From: Roseovarius sp.
GTDB lineage: Bacteria > Pseudomonadota > Alphaproteobacteria > Rhodobacterales > Rhodobacteraceae
Assembly (NCBI GenBank): GCA_021775255.1
Contig: JAJFIA010000001.1
Coordinates: 248,001 to 312,000, forward strand
Length of the DNA: 64,000 nucleotides
Direction of reading: 5' to 3'
Shown piece after piece: positions 21,213-29,784 of the stretch. The first letter of the stretch is position 1, and each line of letters begins with the position of its first letter. The notes under the pieces are model-generated. The model ran no database searches. It saw only the letters and a list, made by a program, of their open reading frames with translations, and was not told the DNA's origin. The translations under genes were made by a program, and so were the position numbers.

Positions 21213-22331
21213 TCACACGCGCATCGGCATGACAACATAAACCGCGCTGGTATCATTGCCCTCGCGCATCAATGTGGGATCGCCTGCAGAATTGAACAGG
21301 AACACGGCGTTTTCCCGATCCACCTGATTGGCAATCTCCAAAAGATATTTGGCGTTGAAGCCGATCTCAAGCGGCTCATCGGCATAAGCCACCGCCAGCT
21401 CTTCTTCAGCGGCCCCGCTATCGGGCGCATTGACCGACAACACCAGCCGGTCTTCTTCCAGCGCCAGCTTCACCGCGCGTGAACGCTCCGAGCTAACAGT
21501 CGCCACCCGGTCAACCGCATGGGCAAATTCGGCGGCATCCACCTCCATCTTGCGGGTGTTGCCCTGCGGGATGACGCGGGTGTAATCGGGGAATGTGCCG
21601 TCAATCACCTTCGACGTCAGGGTAATATCCGGTGTGGCAAAGCGCACTTTGGTCTCGGACACCGACACGGCGATTTTCATCTCATCATCATCCAGCAATT
21701 TGCGCAGCTCATTCACGGTTTTACGCGGAACGATCACCCCCGCCATGTCATCCGCCCCCTCGGGCAATTCGGCGTCAATTCGCGCCAGACGGTGGCCATC
21801 GGTGGCCACACAGCGCAGCAATTTGCCCTCTTCGCCATCGGCCACATGCATGTAAACCCCATTCAGGTAATAGCGGGTTTCCTCGGTGGAAATGGCAAAT
21901 TTAGACTTGTCGAACAGCCGCCGCAATACCGGCGCGGGGGCGCTGAAATTGCAGGCATATTCCGAGGAGGCCATCACCGGGAAATCCTCTTTTGGCAAGG
22001 TCGCAAGATTGAAGCTCGAGCGCCCCGCCTCAATCGTCAGCCGCCCGGCTGTGCCATCATCGGCAAGCGTCACCAGCGCGCCATCAGGCAGCTTGCGCAC
22101 GATCTCATGCAAGGTGACGGCATTCACCGTGGTGGCACCCGCACGTTCAACCTGCGCCGGAGCTTTGTCCACCACTTCGATATCCAGATCAGTGGCGCGA
22201 AACTGAACCGCGCCCCCCTCGGCCTCGATCAGCACATTGGCCAGGATCGGAATTGTATTGCGCCGCTCGACCACAGATTGCGCCTGCGCCAATGCCTTGA
22301 GTAACGCGCCGCGCTCAATGCTGAGTTTCAT
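21213..22331 (-). CDS. dnaN: DNA polymerase III beta subunit (sliding clamp)
   Basis: Ring-shaped processivity clamp, 372 residues in three repeated domains. Typical segments are MKLSIERGALLKALAQAQSVVERRNTIPILANVLIEA-type start, the mid-protein CVATDGHRLARID, and the C-terminal VVMPMRV. It is followed by recF. Upstream, where dnaA is usually adjacent, two unrelated genes intervene. Confidence 0.97.
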   Translation of the reverse strand: MKLSIERGALLKALAQAQSVVERRNTIPILANVLIEAEGGAVQFRATDLDIEVVDKAPAQVERAGATTVNAVTLHEIVRKLPDGALVTLADDGTAGRLTIEAGRSSFNLATLPKEDFPVMASSEYACNFSAPAPVLRRLFDKSKFAISTEETRYYLNGVYMHVADGEEGKLLRCVATDGHRLARIDAELPEGADDMAGVIVPRKTVNELRKLLDDDEMKIAVSVSETKVRFATPDITLTSKVIDGTFPDYTRVIPQGNTRKMEVDAAEFAHAVDRVATVSSERSRAVKLALEEDRLVLSVNAPDSGAAEEELAVAYADEPLEIGFNAKYLLEIANQVDRENAVFLFNSAGDPTLMREGNDTSAVYVVMPMRV

Positions 22332-22441
22332 ATCCTTGCTCCCTTCGTCTGGTGCCGGTCTGATGCCGGGACTGGCAAGGTATCAACTTCCTCTTTGCGC
22401 TCAAGCCTTTTCTTGAGGTTATGACCGGATAAATCCGTGTA

Positions 22442-22472
22442 TTAACGGCCCCACGCCTTGCGAGGCCGTTAA
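22442..22472 (-). terminator. Hairpin after the NTF2-like gene
   Basis: TTAACGGCC (22442-22450) and GGCCGTTAA (22464-22472) form a nine-pair stem, just beyond the stop of the minus-strand NTF2-like gene and before dnaN. There is no T-run, so it may serve as mRNA 3' structure rather than a strong terminator. Confidence 0.45.
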
Positions 22473-22480
22473 ATCTAGTC

Positions 22481-22882
22481 CTAAAAGGCCGCTTTCCATT
22501 GCTCTGTGTCGATAAACCACCGCTCTTCGGTTACTTTTGATGCGGTGAGCTTGAACAAAACTGCCAGTTGGCTTCCTTCAGGCACCTTGTCACTTGTCCA
22601 CTCGACAATCGAGACAACCTCGCCACCGCCGCCGATATGGCGGATAGAGCTGATGTTGAACCCGGAGGGCAGCGCGGCGCCAAGATCATTCAGGACATCG
22701 CGAAAAGCGGCTTTACCTTTCAGCACATCATTCTGGCCGGGCATCACAAATATCATGTCGGTGGTATAATCCGCCACCAGCGCGTCCCAATCGCCACGCC
22801 CAACGGCTTCCCATCCGCGTTGCACGATTTCTGTATCGCTTGCGGTGTCTGTGTGCGGGTTTTGCATTTTTGTATCGGGCAT
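22481..22882 (-). CDS. NTF2-like (SnoaL/ketosteroid-isomerase fold) protein
   Basis: 133 residues. The pattern of an N-terminal helix (EIVQRGWEAVGRGDWDAL) followed by YTTDMIFVMPGQ, the LKGKAAFRDVLNDL helix and strands ending TEERWFIDTEQW is that of the SnoaL-like NTF2 fold. Such proteins bind small hydrophobic molecules; none can be named here. GGAG precedes the ATG. It is divergent from the LuxR/TPR regulator at 23052 and the pair sits between dnaN and dnaA, so the regulator may control it. Confidence 0.75.
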   Translation of the reverse strand: MPDTKMQNPHTDTASDTEIVQRGWEAVGRGDWDALVADYTTDMIFVMPGQNDVLKGKAAFRDVLNDLGAALPSGFNISSIRHIGGGGEVVSIVEWTSDKVPEGSQLAVLFKLTASKVTEERWFIDTEQWKAAF

Positions 22883-22969
22883 TTTAATCTCCTATGTTAC
22901 GGCTGTGTTGGCAGTTTAGGAGGGTCACGGTCAGTTCGGTATAGGTCTGTTGCTGTATTTCATCTACTG

Positions 22970-23022
22970 CAGGTGTAGTAATTCATATACATCACCTGTG
23001 TTGTCCCTGAATAATACAGGTA
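22970..23022. promoter_or_regulatory. Three CAGGTG-type elements in the divergent promoter
   Basis: CAGGTG (22970-22975), CACCTG (22993-22998, inverted) and CAGGTA (23017-23022) lie between the NTF2-like gene and the LuxR/TPR regulator gene. The regular 23-24 base spacing, about two helical turns, fits binding by a dimeric regulator, possibly the product of the adjacent gene. Confidence 0.4.
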
Positions 23023-23051
23023 ACAGTGCCGTATAAACCCATGGGTGAAGC

Positions 23052-24461
23052 TTGAATAAATCCGCGTCTCAACCTAAGCAATTAAGCACCAGAGAACTGG
23101 AAATTGCAGAGGCGTTCTCAAACGGGGAAAACTACACCCAGATTGCGGAGAGGCTGTGCATCGCGCCCTCAACGGTACGCACCCATCTGTCAACGGTTTA
23201 CAGAAAACTAGGGGTTACGTCCAAACTGGAGCTGCATAAACATTTTGAGATGGGTCTGCGGCCTTCGCATGTGGATAAACCCTCAATCGCGGTGCTTGCG
23301 TTTGAAAACATGTCCGGGGATCCCGGGCAGGAGTATTTCTCGGACGGGATCACTGAAGATATCATCACTGCGTTGTCGCGCTCACCTTGGCTGTTCATCA
23401 TCGCCCGCAATACAACCTTTACCTATAAAGGCCAGAATGTGGATGTTAAGCGGATCTCAGAAGAACTGGGGGTCAGGTATGTGCTTGAGGGCAGTGTGCG
23501 CAAATCTGGCGACAGGATCAGAGTGACGGCACAGTTGATTGACGGCACAACCGGCGGGCATGTCTGGTCGGAACGCTATGATGGCGAGGTAACAGATGTT
23601 TTTGATCTGCAAGATGAGATCACGCGAAATGTTGTCGCGTCAATTCAGACCAGTGTCCATCTGACAGCAAGCGCACCCGTTGAACGCAGCACACACCCGG
23701 ATCTCACGGTCTGGGAGCTGACGATGCGGGCCTGGCACCTGCTTTATGATTTTTCACCAGAAAGCTATACGACAGCAAAAGCCTTGCTCGACCGGGCACT
23801 TGAACGTGATCCTGACAGCGCCGAGGCCAGTTTGGTTTTGTCCTTGATTTATCATCACACGGCTCTTTTGGGTTTTGCCGAAGATTACACGGCAACCCTG
23901 ACACTTGCCCGCGATCTGGGGCGGCGGGCCACGCAACTGGATGATCGCAACGAATATGCGCACTGGGCCTATGGCATTAGTTGCTGGGGTTTCAACCAAC
24001 ATAACGACTCCATTGCAGCCCTTGAACGCGCGGTTGAGCTTAATCCGAATTGCTCTGTGGCCTATGGCAGCCTGGGCACTGTACTGGGCCTTGTCGGCCG
24101 AGTGGATGAGGCCATCGCAAATCAGCAAATCGCGATCCGCTCGAACCCGCGTGATCCCAGCATTTTCTTCCGGTTTACAGGGATGGCATTGTCCTATTAT
24201 CAGGCGGGTCGTTATGATCGAGCTGCTGAATGGGCAGGCAAGGCCGTGCACCGGATGCCCGGCTGGTTTATCGGGCATTTCATACTTGCGGCCAGCCATA
24301 TGCAGGCCGGGCGCGTTGATGCAGCTAAAGCCGCGATTAAAGCCTGTCGCGAGGCCCTGCCGGATGCAGCGGTATCGCATCTTGACCGCATACCCCTGAA
24401 AGATGCAGCAAGGATGGAAGAATTCCGGAATTGCCTACGCAAGGCGGGGCTGCCGGAATAA
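23052..24461 (+). CDS. LuxR-type HTH regulator with TolB-like and TPR domains
   Basis: 469 residues in three parts. Residues about 8-70 are a LuxR/GerE helix-turn-helix (LSTRELEIAEAFSNGENYTQIAERL, STVRTHLSTVYRKLGV). Residues about 77-200 are a TolB-N-like module (SIAVLAFENMSGDPGQEYF, SDGITEDIITALSR, YVLEGSVRK) usual in adenylate-cyclase-type and CadC-like regulators. The rest is a set of TPR helices. There is no transmembrane segment or cyclase domain, so it is a cytosolic DNA-binding protein sensing an unknown signal. The start is TTG at 23052, since no ATG precedes the HTH in frame. It lies between dnaN and dnaA, an unusual place. Confidence 0.8.
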   Translation: MNKSASQPKQLSTRELEIAEAFSNGENYTQIAERLCIAPSTVRTHLSTVYRKLGVTSKLELHKHFEMGLRPSHVDKPSIAVLAFENMSGDPGQEYFSDGITEDIITALSRSPWLFIIARNTTFTYKGQNVDVKRISEELGVRYVLEGSVRKSGDRIRVTAQLIDGTTGGHVWSERYDGEVTDVFDLQDEITRNVVASIQTSVHLTASAPVERSTHPDLTVWELTMRAWHLLYDFSPESYTTAKALLDRALERDPDSAEASLVLSLIYHHTALLGFAEDYTATLTLARDLGRRATQLDDRNEYAHWAYGISCWGFNQHNDSIAALERAVELNPNCSVAYGSLGTVLGLVGRVDEAIANQQIAIRSNPRDPSIFFRFTGMALSYYQAGRYDRAAEWAGKAVHRMPGWFIGHFILAASHMQAGRVDAAKAAIKACREALPDAAVSHLDRIPLKDAARMEEFRNCLRKAGLPE

Positions 24462-24498
24462 CAGATAACAAAGCAATGTTTTAAGTGCCGATACCCGG

Positions 24499-25863
24499 TC
24501 AGCTTTCCAATGTCCGGCGCAAGAGCTCCAGATCTTCGGCAATCTGGCCATCCTGCACCTTCAGATCCTCGATCTTCCTGACCCCGTGCATCACCGTGGT
24601 ATGATCACGGCGGCCAAACCGGCGGCCGATTTCGGGCAGCGAGCGGCTTGTCATCTGCTTGCACAGATACATCGCCACCTGCCGCGGCCGCACATAAACC
24701 CGCAGACGCTTGGGGCCGATCATATCGCTCAGGCGGATGTTGTAATAATCCGATACCTGACGTTGAATTTCTTCGATGGTGATCTTGCGCTCGGAGGCAC
24801 GCAGAATATCCGCCAGGCAATCCTGCGTCAGCTCCAGCGTCACCTTGTGGCCCACCAGCGAGGCGAACGCATAAAGCCGGGTCAGCGCGCCCTCAAGCAC
24901 CCGCACATTGGTGCTGATCCGGTGGGCAAGGAATTCCAGAATGCCATCATCCATCCCAAGATCAGGATATTGCTTGCGGTAGGTTTCGGCCTTGCTTTGC
25001 AAAATGCCAAGGCGCAGCTCGTAATCCGTGGGGTGCAAATCCACCACCAAACCACATTGCAACCGCGATTTGATCCGCTCTTCTAGGTTTTGAATTTCAC
25101 CCGGCGCACGATCGCCCGAAATGATGATCTGCTTGTTGAGATCCACCAAAGCATTGAAAGTATGAAAGAATTCTTCTTGGGTGCTGTCTTTGCCGGCGAT
25201 AAACTGCACATCATCCACCATCAGCACATCCACCGAGCGGAACATCTGTTTGAAATCCATCATCCTGCGTTCGCGCAAGGCCTGCACAAAGCGGTACATG
25301 AATTGCTCGGCCGACAGATAGACCACATTGAGATCGGGCCGCCGGGTTTTCAGCTCCCATGCGATGGCGTGCATCAGGTGGGTTTTGCCAAGGCCAACAC
25401 CGCCATAAAGAAACAGGGGATTGAAGGTTACCGGGCCGCCTTCGGCCACACGTTTGGCCGCCGCATGGGCCAGCTCGTTGGGCTTGCCAACAACGAATGT
25501 CTCGAAGGTGAAGCGCGGATCAATCGGCGCGCCGGGCACCGAGCCGTCATTCTTCATCCAGGCCGCCGCCTCGTCAACCTGATTGGGAGCCTTCTTTTTC
25601 GGCTGGGGTCTTGCGCCTGAATTGCCCGGCACCCTGAAATTGATGCGCTGAATTTCAGGGGCCCTTTTGCCCAGATGATACAGGATCACATCGCCAAATT
25701 TTTGCGAAATATATTCGCCCTGATATTTGGTTGGCACATTGAGGGTGGCCACACCCTCCTCAATGCCCGACAGATCGAGCGGTTCAATCCATGTTTTGAA
25801 ATTGTTATTGCCAACAGACTTCAGCAATTCCTGCTTCAGTTCGCCCCATTCATCTTGTGTCAT
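24499..25863 (-). CDS. dnaA: Chromosomal replication initiator DnaA
   Basis: 454-residue AAA+ initiator. Domain I is at the N-terminus (MTQDEWGELKQELLKSVGNNNF), then a short linker rich in Pro and Lys, and the AAA+ domain with Walker A YGGVGLGKTHLMHA and Walker B DVLMVDDVQFIAGK. The C-terminal HTH carries the DnaA signature GRRFGRRDHTTVMHGVRKI. ATG 25863 follows GAGGG and starts at domain I; the frame stays open for 21 further codons upstream. rpsT lies upstream on the same strand, an arrangement common in this class. Confidence 0.97.
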   Translation of the reverse strand: MTQDEWGELKQELLKSVGNNNFKTWIEPLDLSGIEEGVATLNVPTKYQGEYISQKFGDVILYHLGKRAPEIQRINFRVPGNSGARPQPKKKAPNQVDEAAAWMKNDGSVPGAPIDPRFTFETFVVGKPNELAHAAAKRVAEGGPVTFNPLFLYGGVGLGKTHLMHAIAWELKTRRPDLNVVYLSAEQFMYRFVQALRERRMMDFKQMFRSVDVLMVDDVQFIAGKDSTQEEFFHTFNALVDLNKQIIISGDRAPGEIQNLEERIKSRLQCGLVVDLHPTDYELRLGILQSKAETYRKQYPDLGMDDGILEFLAHRISTNVRVLEGALTRLYAFASLVGHKVTLELTQDCLADILRASERKITIEEIQRQVSDYYNIRLSDMIGPKRLRVYVRPRQVAMYLCKQMTSRSLPEIGRRFGRRDHTTVMHGVRKIEDLKVQDGQIAEDLELLRRTLES

Positions 25864-26358
25864 ATGCCCTCGTTCCACACGCATGTTCACCGTTTTTTCA
25901 CAGCGGGCGCACCAATGCCCGCACAATGCCTGGATTCAATCTTGGAACGCCCCGAAAAACACCCAACCTTCCACTGCATAATTGCAGCAGGTGATCAGCC
26001 CTTAACCAGGCTTGCTATGCACAAATCAAACGCTTCCGCCCTGGCAAATCCCTGACATCCCAGGGGGCAAAACTGTCGCGTCGCGTGCAAAATATAGGAC
26101 ATAGCCCCGGTAAAAACCCCGAAGACTTGATACTGATGCGCCTGTCATGGCTTCGATCAGTACCGGCGGCAGCCTGTCCCCCCAAACGTGAATCGCCTGA
26201 CAAAGTTAGCAAGGACAATAGGGCCAGAGCAACTTATCTTCTCGCTTGACAGGGGGTTTGAATGAAAAGAATCTGTTACACCCTGAGCGCCCCTGCAAAA
26301 ATACAAAAGGCGCCAAACCAAGGGCGCCTTTTGGGATCAATATGTTAGCCGGGTTTCT
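25864..26358. other. Intergenic region between dnaA and rpsT
   Basis: 495 bases without a convincing gene; open frames here lack coding character. It must hold the dnaA promoter. A small hairpin CTGCA-TAAT-TGCAG lies at 25973-25986 and the rpsT terminator at 26305-26332. I looked for DnaA boxes (TTATNCACA) and saw no clear cluster, so I do not call an origin. Confidence 0.5.
26305..26332 (-). terminator. Intrinsic terminator of rpsT
   Basis: AAAAGGCGCC (26305-26314) and GGCGCCTTTT (26323-26332) form a perfect ten-pair stem with A/T tails that can work on either strand; on the minus strand it follows rpsT by 27 bases. Confidence 0.8.
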
Positions 26359-26622
26359 TCAGTCGATGGCCTTCACCCGCGCCGAGAGCCGCGACATTTT
26401 GCGCGCTGCGGTGTTTTTATGCAGGATGCCTTTTGTGACACCACGCATGATTTCGGGTTGGGCGGTTTTCAAAGCATTGGCCGCCGCGTCTTTATCGCCC
26501 GAGGCAATCGCCTCTTCCACTTTGCGCAGTTGAGTACGAATACGGGTGCGACGGGTTTTGTTGATCGCCTGCCGCTTTTCATTCTGCCGCGCCCGCTTCT
26601 TGGACTGTGGGGTATTTGCCAT
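26359..26622 (-). CDS. rpsT: 30S ribosomal protein S20
   Basis: 87-residue basic helical protein: [21 protein letters not shown] at the start, then [15 protein letters not shown], and the C-terminal [21 protein letters not shown], all standard for bS20. It has its own terminator. Located upstream of dnaA on the same strand. Confidence 0.97.
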   Translation of the reverse strand: MANTPQSKKRARQNEKRQAINKTRRTRIRTQLRKVEEAIASGDKDAAANALKTAQPEIMRGVTKGILHKNTAARKMSRLSARVKAID

Positions 26623-27245
26623 TTAAATCAAACCTTTATCCGGGTTTCTCTTGTTCATTCATACACGTCGACAAACCCAAACCGGCATTTGCATCAACCG
26701 GGGTGATTCTGGCCAGAGCGGGCCGCACGCGCTTTCATTGCCGGGCATATAACGCGGATCGGAGTGAATGCAAACCCCCAAAATCATTGCCCTGGGCTTT
26801 TGAAAAACTGTATTGGGCAAGCTTGGGTTTCATTTCAAACGCACCGGCACGAAAAAGAATCGGTTGGTGCAGTTTTGCCCTCAGGCAATCCAGCCATGGC
26901 CAACGCATCCGCACTGTGGTGATGCGGGATACCCCCAAGCGCGAAGTTCCGGGGCCTGAAAGAAGTTTCATCCTGGTCACGCTACTTACCGACCCCTAAT
27001 GCCGGAGCGATCTTTTCGGCGTGGTTTTTGACTGAACGCAGCGGGGTAGATTTGAAGACCCGTTACATGATTGATAACCAACATGAATGTTTTTCCAAGT
27101 TCGCCCCGTGTTCACCCCGTGGCCAAAGCCTTCGGATCACATTATCATCTGCGCGTCGCTTGCCGTCCCCGTTCTGTCGAAAACAAACCCTGCCCGGGGC
27201 CGCGCCTGCATTAGGTAAAACAAAGGCTTAAAAAGGGAATCAGCC
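26623..27245. other. Long intergenic region between rpsT and the one-carbon operon
   Basis: 623 bases between divergent genes. Short open frames exist on both strands but none shows a ribosome site with coding character. It must hold the rpsT promoter and that of the operon starting at 27246. A LexA-type GTTC-N7-GTTC match occurs at 27099-27113. No tRNA, riboswitch or known RNA was recognised, although the length would allow a small RNA. Confidence 0.45.
27099..27113 (+). promoter_or_regulatory. LexA-type sequence match (GTTC-N7-GTTC)
   Basis: GTTC (27099-27102), seven bases, GTTC (27110-27113), 133 bases upstream of the first gene of the one-carbon trio. The spacer is GC-rich and the site is far from the start, so this may be a chance match. 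Confidence 0.25.
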
Positions 27246-27542
27246 ATGGTTGACGTCACAGTGGTTTACTGGCGGGATATTCCCGCTCAGGTTATCGTCG
27301 GCAAGGGCCGCAGCGGGGCGAAAAAGCAACTGCCCGAGCGGTTTGAACAGGCGATTGACCGGGCCGCGATGAAAGTTGGCGCCGGGGATACCGATGCCTA
27401 TCTTGCCGAATGGCGCAAGGCCGCCCCCTACCCGGTTGAAGGCGAGGCCGCCGATGTTGCCTTGTCCGAGGCCGCCCGCCTTGATGCCGAATATGATCAT
27501 GAGCGCATCAAGACCCTGATTGCAAATGATGGCTGGGCATGA
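27246..27542 (+). CDS. Virulence-factor-domain small protein of the one-carbon operon
   Basis: 98-residue protein beginning VDVTVVYWRDIPAQVIVGKG and containing KKQLPERFEQAIDRAAMK, the pattern of the small 'virulence factor' Pfam family. The name is historical; its role is unknown. In alphaproteobacteria it is commonly next to a MetF-like reductase and a methyl-THF methyltransferase, as here, so a role linked to folate-bound one-carbon units is likely. GGGA precedes the ATG. The stop overlaps a possible early ATG of the next gene. Confidence 0.7.
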   Translation: MVDVTVVYWRDIPAQVIVGKGRSGAKKQLPERFEQAIDRAAMKVGAGDTDAYLAEWRKAAPYPVEGEAADVALSEAARLDAEYDHERIKTLIANDGWA

Positions 27543-27568
27543 AACCCGGCTCACTATTGGAGGCCGCA

Positions 27569-28510
27569 ATGGCTTTGCTTAATTTCAAGAAACGCCCCAA
27601 TGAGGCTCCTGTCAATTCCGGCGAGATTGCCGATTTTCTCAAAGGCTATTCCATCGAGGTGATGCCCCGCACCGCCGAGAAGATTGACAGCTTCCGTGAT
27701 CTTCTGCCCGGGGGCACCCGCGTCTATATCGCCCATATCGAAGGCACCCCGATCGAGGATATGGTCGCCACCGCTAGGCGCCTCAACGCAGAGGGTTTTC
27801 CGGTGATGCCGCATTTCCCGGCCCGGATCATCCGCGATCAGGCCACCCTGGCCGATTGGATTGCCCGCTATCAGGGCGAGGCCGGTGTCGATCAGGCGCT
27901 TTTGCTTGCGGGCGGCGTCGACAAGCCCCACGGCGATTATGAAAGCTCGATGCAGCTTATGGAATCCGGTGAGTTCGGCAAAGCCGGTTTCAAACGCCTG
28001 CATGTGGCCGGCCACCCCGAGGGCAACAAGGATATTGATCCCAAAGGCGGCACCAGGATTGTTGAGGATGCCCTGCGCTGGAAACAGGCGTTTAGTGAAA
28101 CATCCGATGCCGAAATGGCGCTGGCGACGCAATTTGCCTTTGACGCAGGCCCGATCATCAAATGGGCCGACAGGCTGAGTGCGTCGGGCATCACCCTGCC
28201 GATCCATATCGGCATCGCCGGCCCGGCCAAGCTGCAAACCCTGATCAAATTCGCCATTTCCTGTGGTGTTGGCCCCTCGCTCAAGGTTCTGCAACGGCGC
28301 GCCATGGATGTGACCAAGCTGCTCCTGCCCTATGAGCCCACCGAGGTTGTGGCGCAACTGGCTGCCCACAAGGCTGCAAACCCTGATTTCAACATTACCC
28401 ATGTGCATTTCTTCCCGCTGGGTGGTATCAAGACCAACGCCACATGGGCGATTGAAAATGGCGGCCCCGCTGCCCAACCTGTAAACGCTTCCCAAAAGGA
28501 TCCCACATGA
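27569..28510 (+). CDS. Methylenetetrahydrofolate reductase-like protein
   Basis: 313-residue TIM-barrel protein of the MetF superfamily: YSIEVMPRTAEKIDSF near the N-terminus, VYIAHIEGTPIEDMVATARRL, LLAGGVDKPHGDYESSM, VAGHPEGN and PIHIGIAGP are the reductase-family strands. It should interconvert methylene- and methyl-THF. ATG 27569 was chosen because GGAGG stands five bases before it; an earlier ATG at 27539 overlaps the preceding stop. The stop overlaps the next gene by four bases. Confidence 0.82.
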   Translation: MALLNFKKRPNEAPVNSGEIADFLKGYSIEVMPRTAEKIDSFRDLLPGGTRVYIAHIEGTPIEDMVATARRLNAEGFPVMPHFPARIIRDQATLADWIARYQGEAGVDQALLLAGGVDKPHGDYESSMQLMESGEFGKAGFKRLHVAGHPEGNKDIDPKGGTRIVEDALRWKQAFSETSDAEMALATQFAFDAGPIIKWADRLSASGITLPIHIGIAGPAKLQTLIKFAISCGVGPSLKVLQRRAMDVTKLLLPYEPTEVVAQLAAHKAANPDFNITHVHFFPLGGIKTNATWAIENGGPAAQPVNASQKDPT

Positions 28511-29565
28511 CCCGCACCATCGTTGAGAGTAAAACCAAAACCGCCGTCATCGGCTTTGACGAGCCGTTCTGCGTCATCGGTGAGCGGATCAACCCCACCG
28601 GCCGCAAATTGCTGGCGGCGGAACTGGAAGCGGGCAATTTCTCAACCGTTCAGGCCGATGCCATCGCGCAGGCCGCCGCCGGGGCCACCATCCTCGATAT
28701 CAACGCGGGCGTGGTTTACAATTCCAACCCCAACCCGAATGAAACCGAACCGCCGCTGATGACCAAAGTGGTCGAGATGGTTCAGGGGCTGGTTGATCTG
28801 CCCCTGTGCATCGACAGCTCTGTGCCCGGCGCATTGGAGGCCGGGCTTGCCGCCGCCGAGGGCCGCCCCCTGCTGAATTCCGTCACCGGCGAGGAAGACC
28901 GGCTTGAGCTGGTCCTGCCGCTGGTCAAGAAATACAACGTGCCGGTGGTGGCGATCTCCAACGACGATACCGGCATCTCGGAAGACCCGGATGTGCGCTT
29001 TGCCGTTGCCAAAAGGATCGTCGAGCGGGCGGCTGATTTCGGCATTCCCGCGCATGACATCGTGGTTGATCCTCTGGTCATGCCGATCGGCGCCATGGCC
29101 ACCGCAGGCCTGCAGGTGTTCACCCTGGTGCGCCGCCTGCGGGAAGAGCTGGGCGTCAATACCACCTGCGGTGCCTCGAATATCTCGTTCGGTCTGCCCA
29201 ACCGACACGGCATCAACAATGCGTTTTTGCCCATGGCCATGGGCGCGGGCATGACCAGTGCCATCATGAACCCTATTACATTACCCGTGAGGGCCGCGGT
29301 GATTGCCGAAAAGCGCGCCGAGGTCGAGGCTTTGGGCATTGTCCTGCCCGATGGCATGGCAGACGAGGCCTTTTGCCAGCTCTTCGGCCTTGGCAGCACC
29401 CTGCCCTGCCCCGGCTCGGAAATGACCGCTATCCGCGCCGCCAATTTCCTGACCAATAATGATCCCCACGGCGGCAACTGGATCAGATACAACAAAGCCC
29501 CGCCTAAGGCCGGCGAAGAGGCCCGTGGCGGCCGCTCCGGTAACCGCCGCCGCCGCCGCGCCTGA
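28507..29565 (+). CDS. Methyltetrahydrofolate:corrinoid methyltransferase (pterin-binding TIM barrel)
   Basis: 352 residues of the dihydropteroate-synthase-like family. FCVIGERINPTGRK begins the pterin barrel, followed by ATILDINAGV, LPLCIDSSVPGALEAGL, LLNSVTGE and TTCGASNISFGLPNR. Such enzymes pass a methyl group between THF and a corrinoid protein. An unusual basic tail (RGGRSGNRRRRR) ends the protein. AAGGA precedes the ATG, which overlaps the previous stop. The corrinoid protein and MttB-type methyltransferase that often accompany this trio are not in the next genes. Confidence 0.82.
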   Translation: MTRTIVESKTKTAVIGFDEPFCVIGERINPTGRKLLAAELEAGNFSTVQADAIAQAAAGATILDINAGVVYNSNPNPNETEPPLMTKVVEMVQGLVDLPLCIDSSVPGALEAGLAAAEGRPLLNSVTGEEDRLELVLPLVKKYNVPVVAISNDDTGISEDPDVRFAVAKRIVERAADFGIPAHDIVVDPLVMPIGAMATAGLQVFTLVRRLREELGVNTTCGASNISFGLPNRHGINNAFLPMAMGAGMTSAIMNPITLPVRAAVIAEKRAEVEALGIVLPDGMADEAFCQLFGLGSTLPCPGSEMTAIRAANFLTNNDPHGGNWIRYNKAPPKAGEEARGGRSGNRRRRRA

Positions 29566-29597
29566 GCAAAGGTAGGCCGGGCTTTAGCCCGGCTTAC
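29566..29597. repeat. REP-like palindrome GTAGGCCGGGCTT, copy 1
   Basis: GTAGGCCGGGCTT pairs with AGCCCGGCTTAC; the preceding bases GCAAAG belong to the repeat as well. The second copy, in inverted orientation, is at 35601-35632. Confidence 0.6.
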
Positions 29598-29631
29598 GCT
29601 ATCAGATAAGTTCAGCCCGATAGTCAGCTAT

Positions 29632-29677
29632 GGCGTTTCACCTCATTGTTGTGATCTTACAATAAGGCGAAACGCTT
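29632..29677. repeat. Dispersed GCGTTTC palindrome, copy 3
   Basis: Left arm GGCGTTTCACCT (29632-29643), right arm AAGGCGAAACGCTT (29664-29677). Intergenic, after the corrinoid methyltransferase gene. Confidence 0.55.
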
Positions 29678-29784
29678 AAAGGCAGGTGCCCGCCCAGCCT
29701 TCATTTTTTCCGCAGGCGGATCGCCGGAATAAAAGGATAACCTGACCCATTGCCGATCGGGTTTTGGCGTTCTATATCACATCT

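Noticed and set aside
25864-27245. Possible chromosomal origin around dnaA and rpsT
   Set aside because: I scanned both gaps for TTATNCACA-type DnaA boxes and AT-rich repeats and saw no cluster, so no origin is called. A GC-skew plot would be the deciding test.
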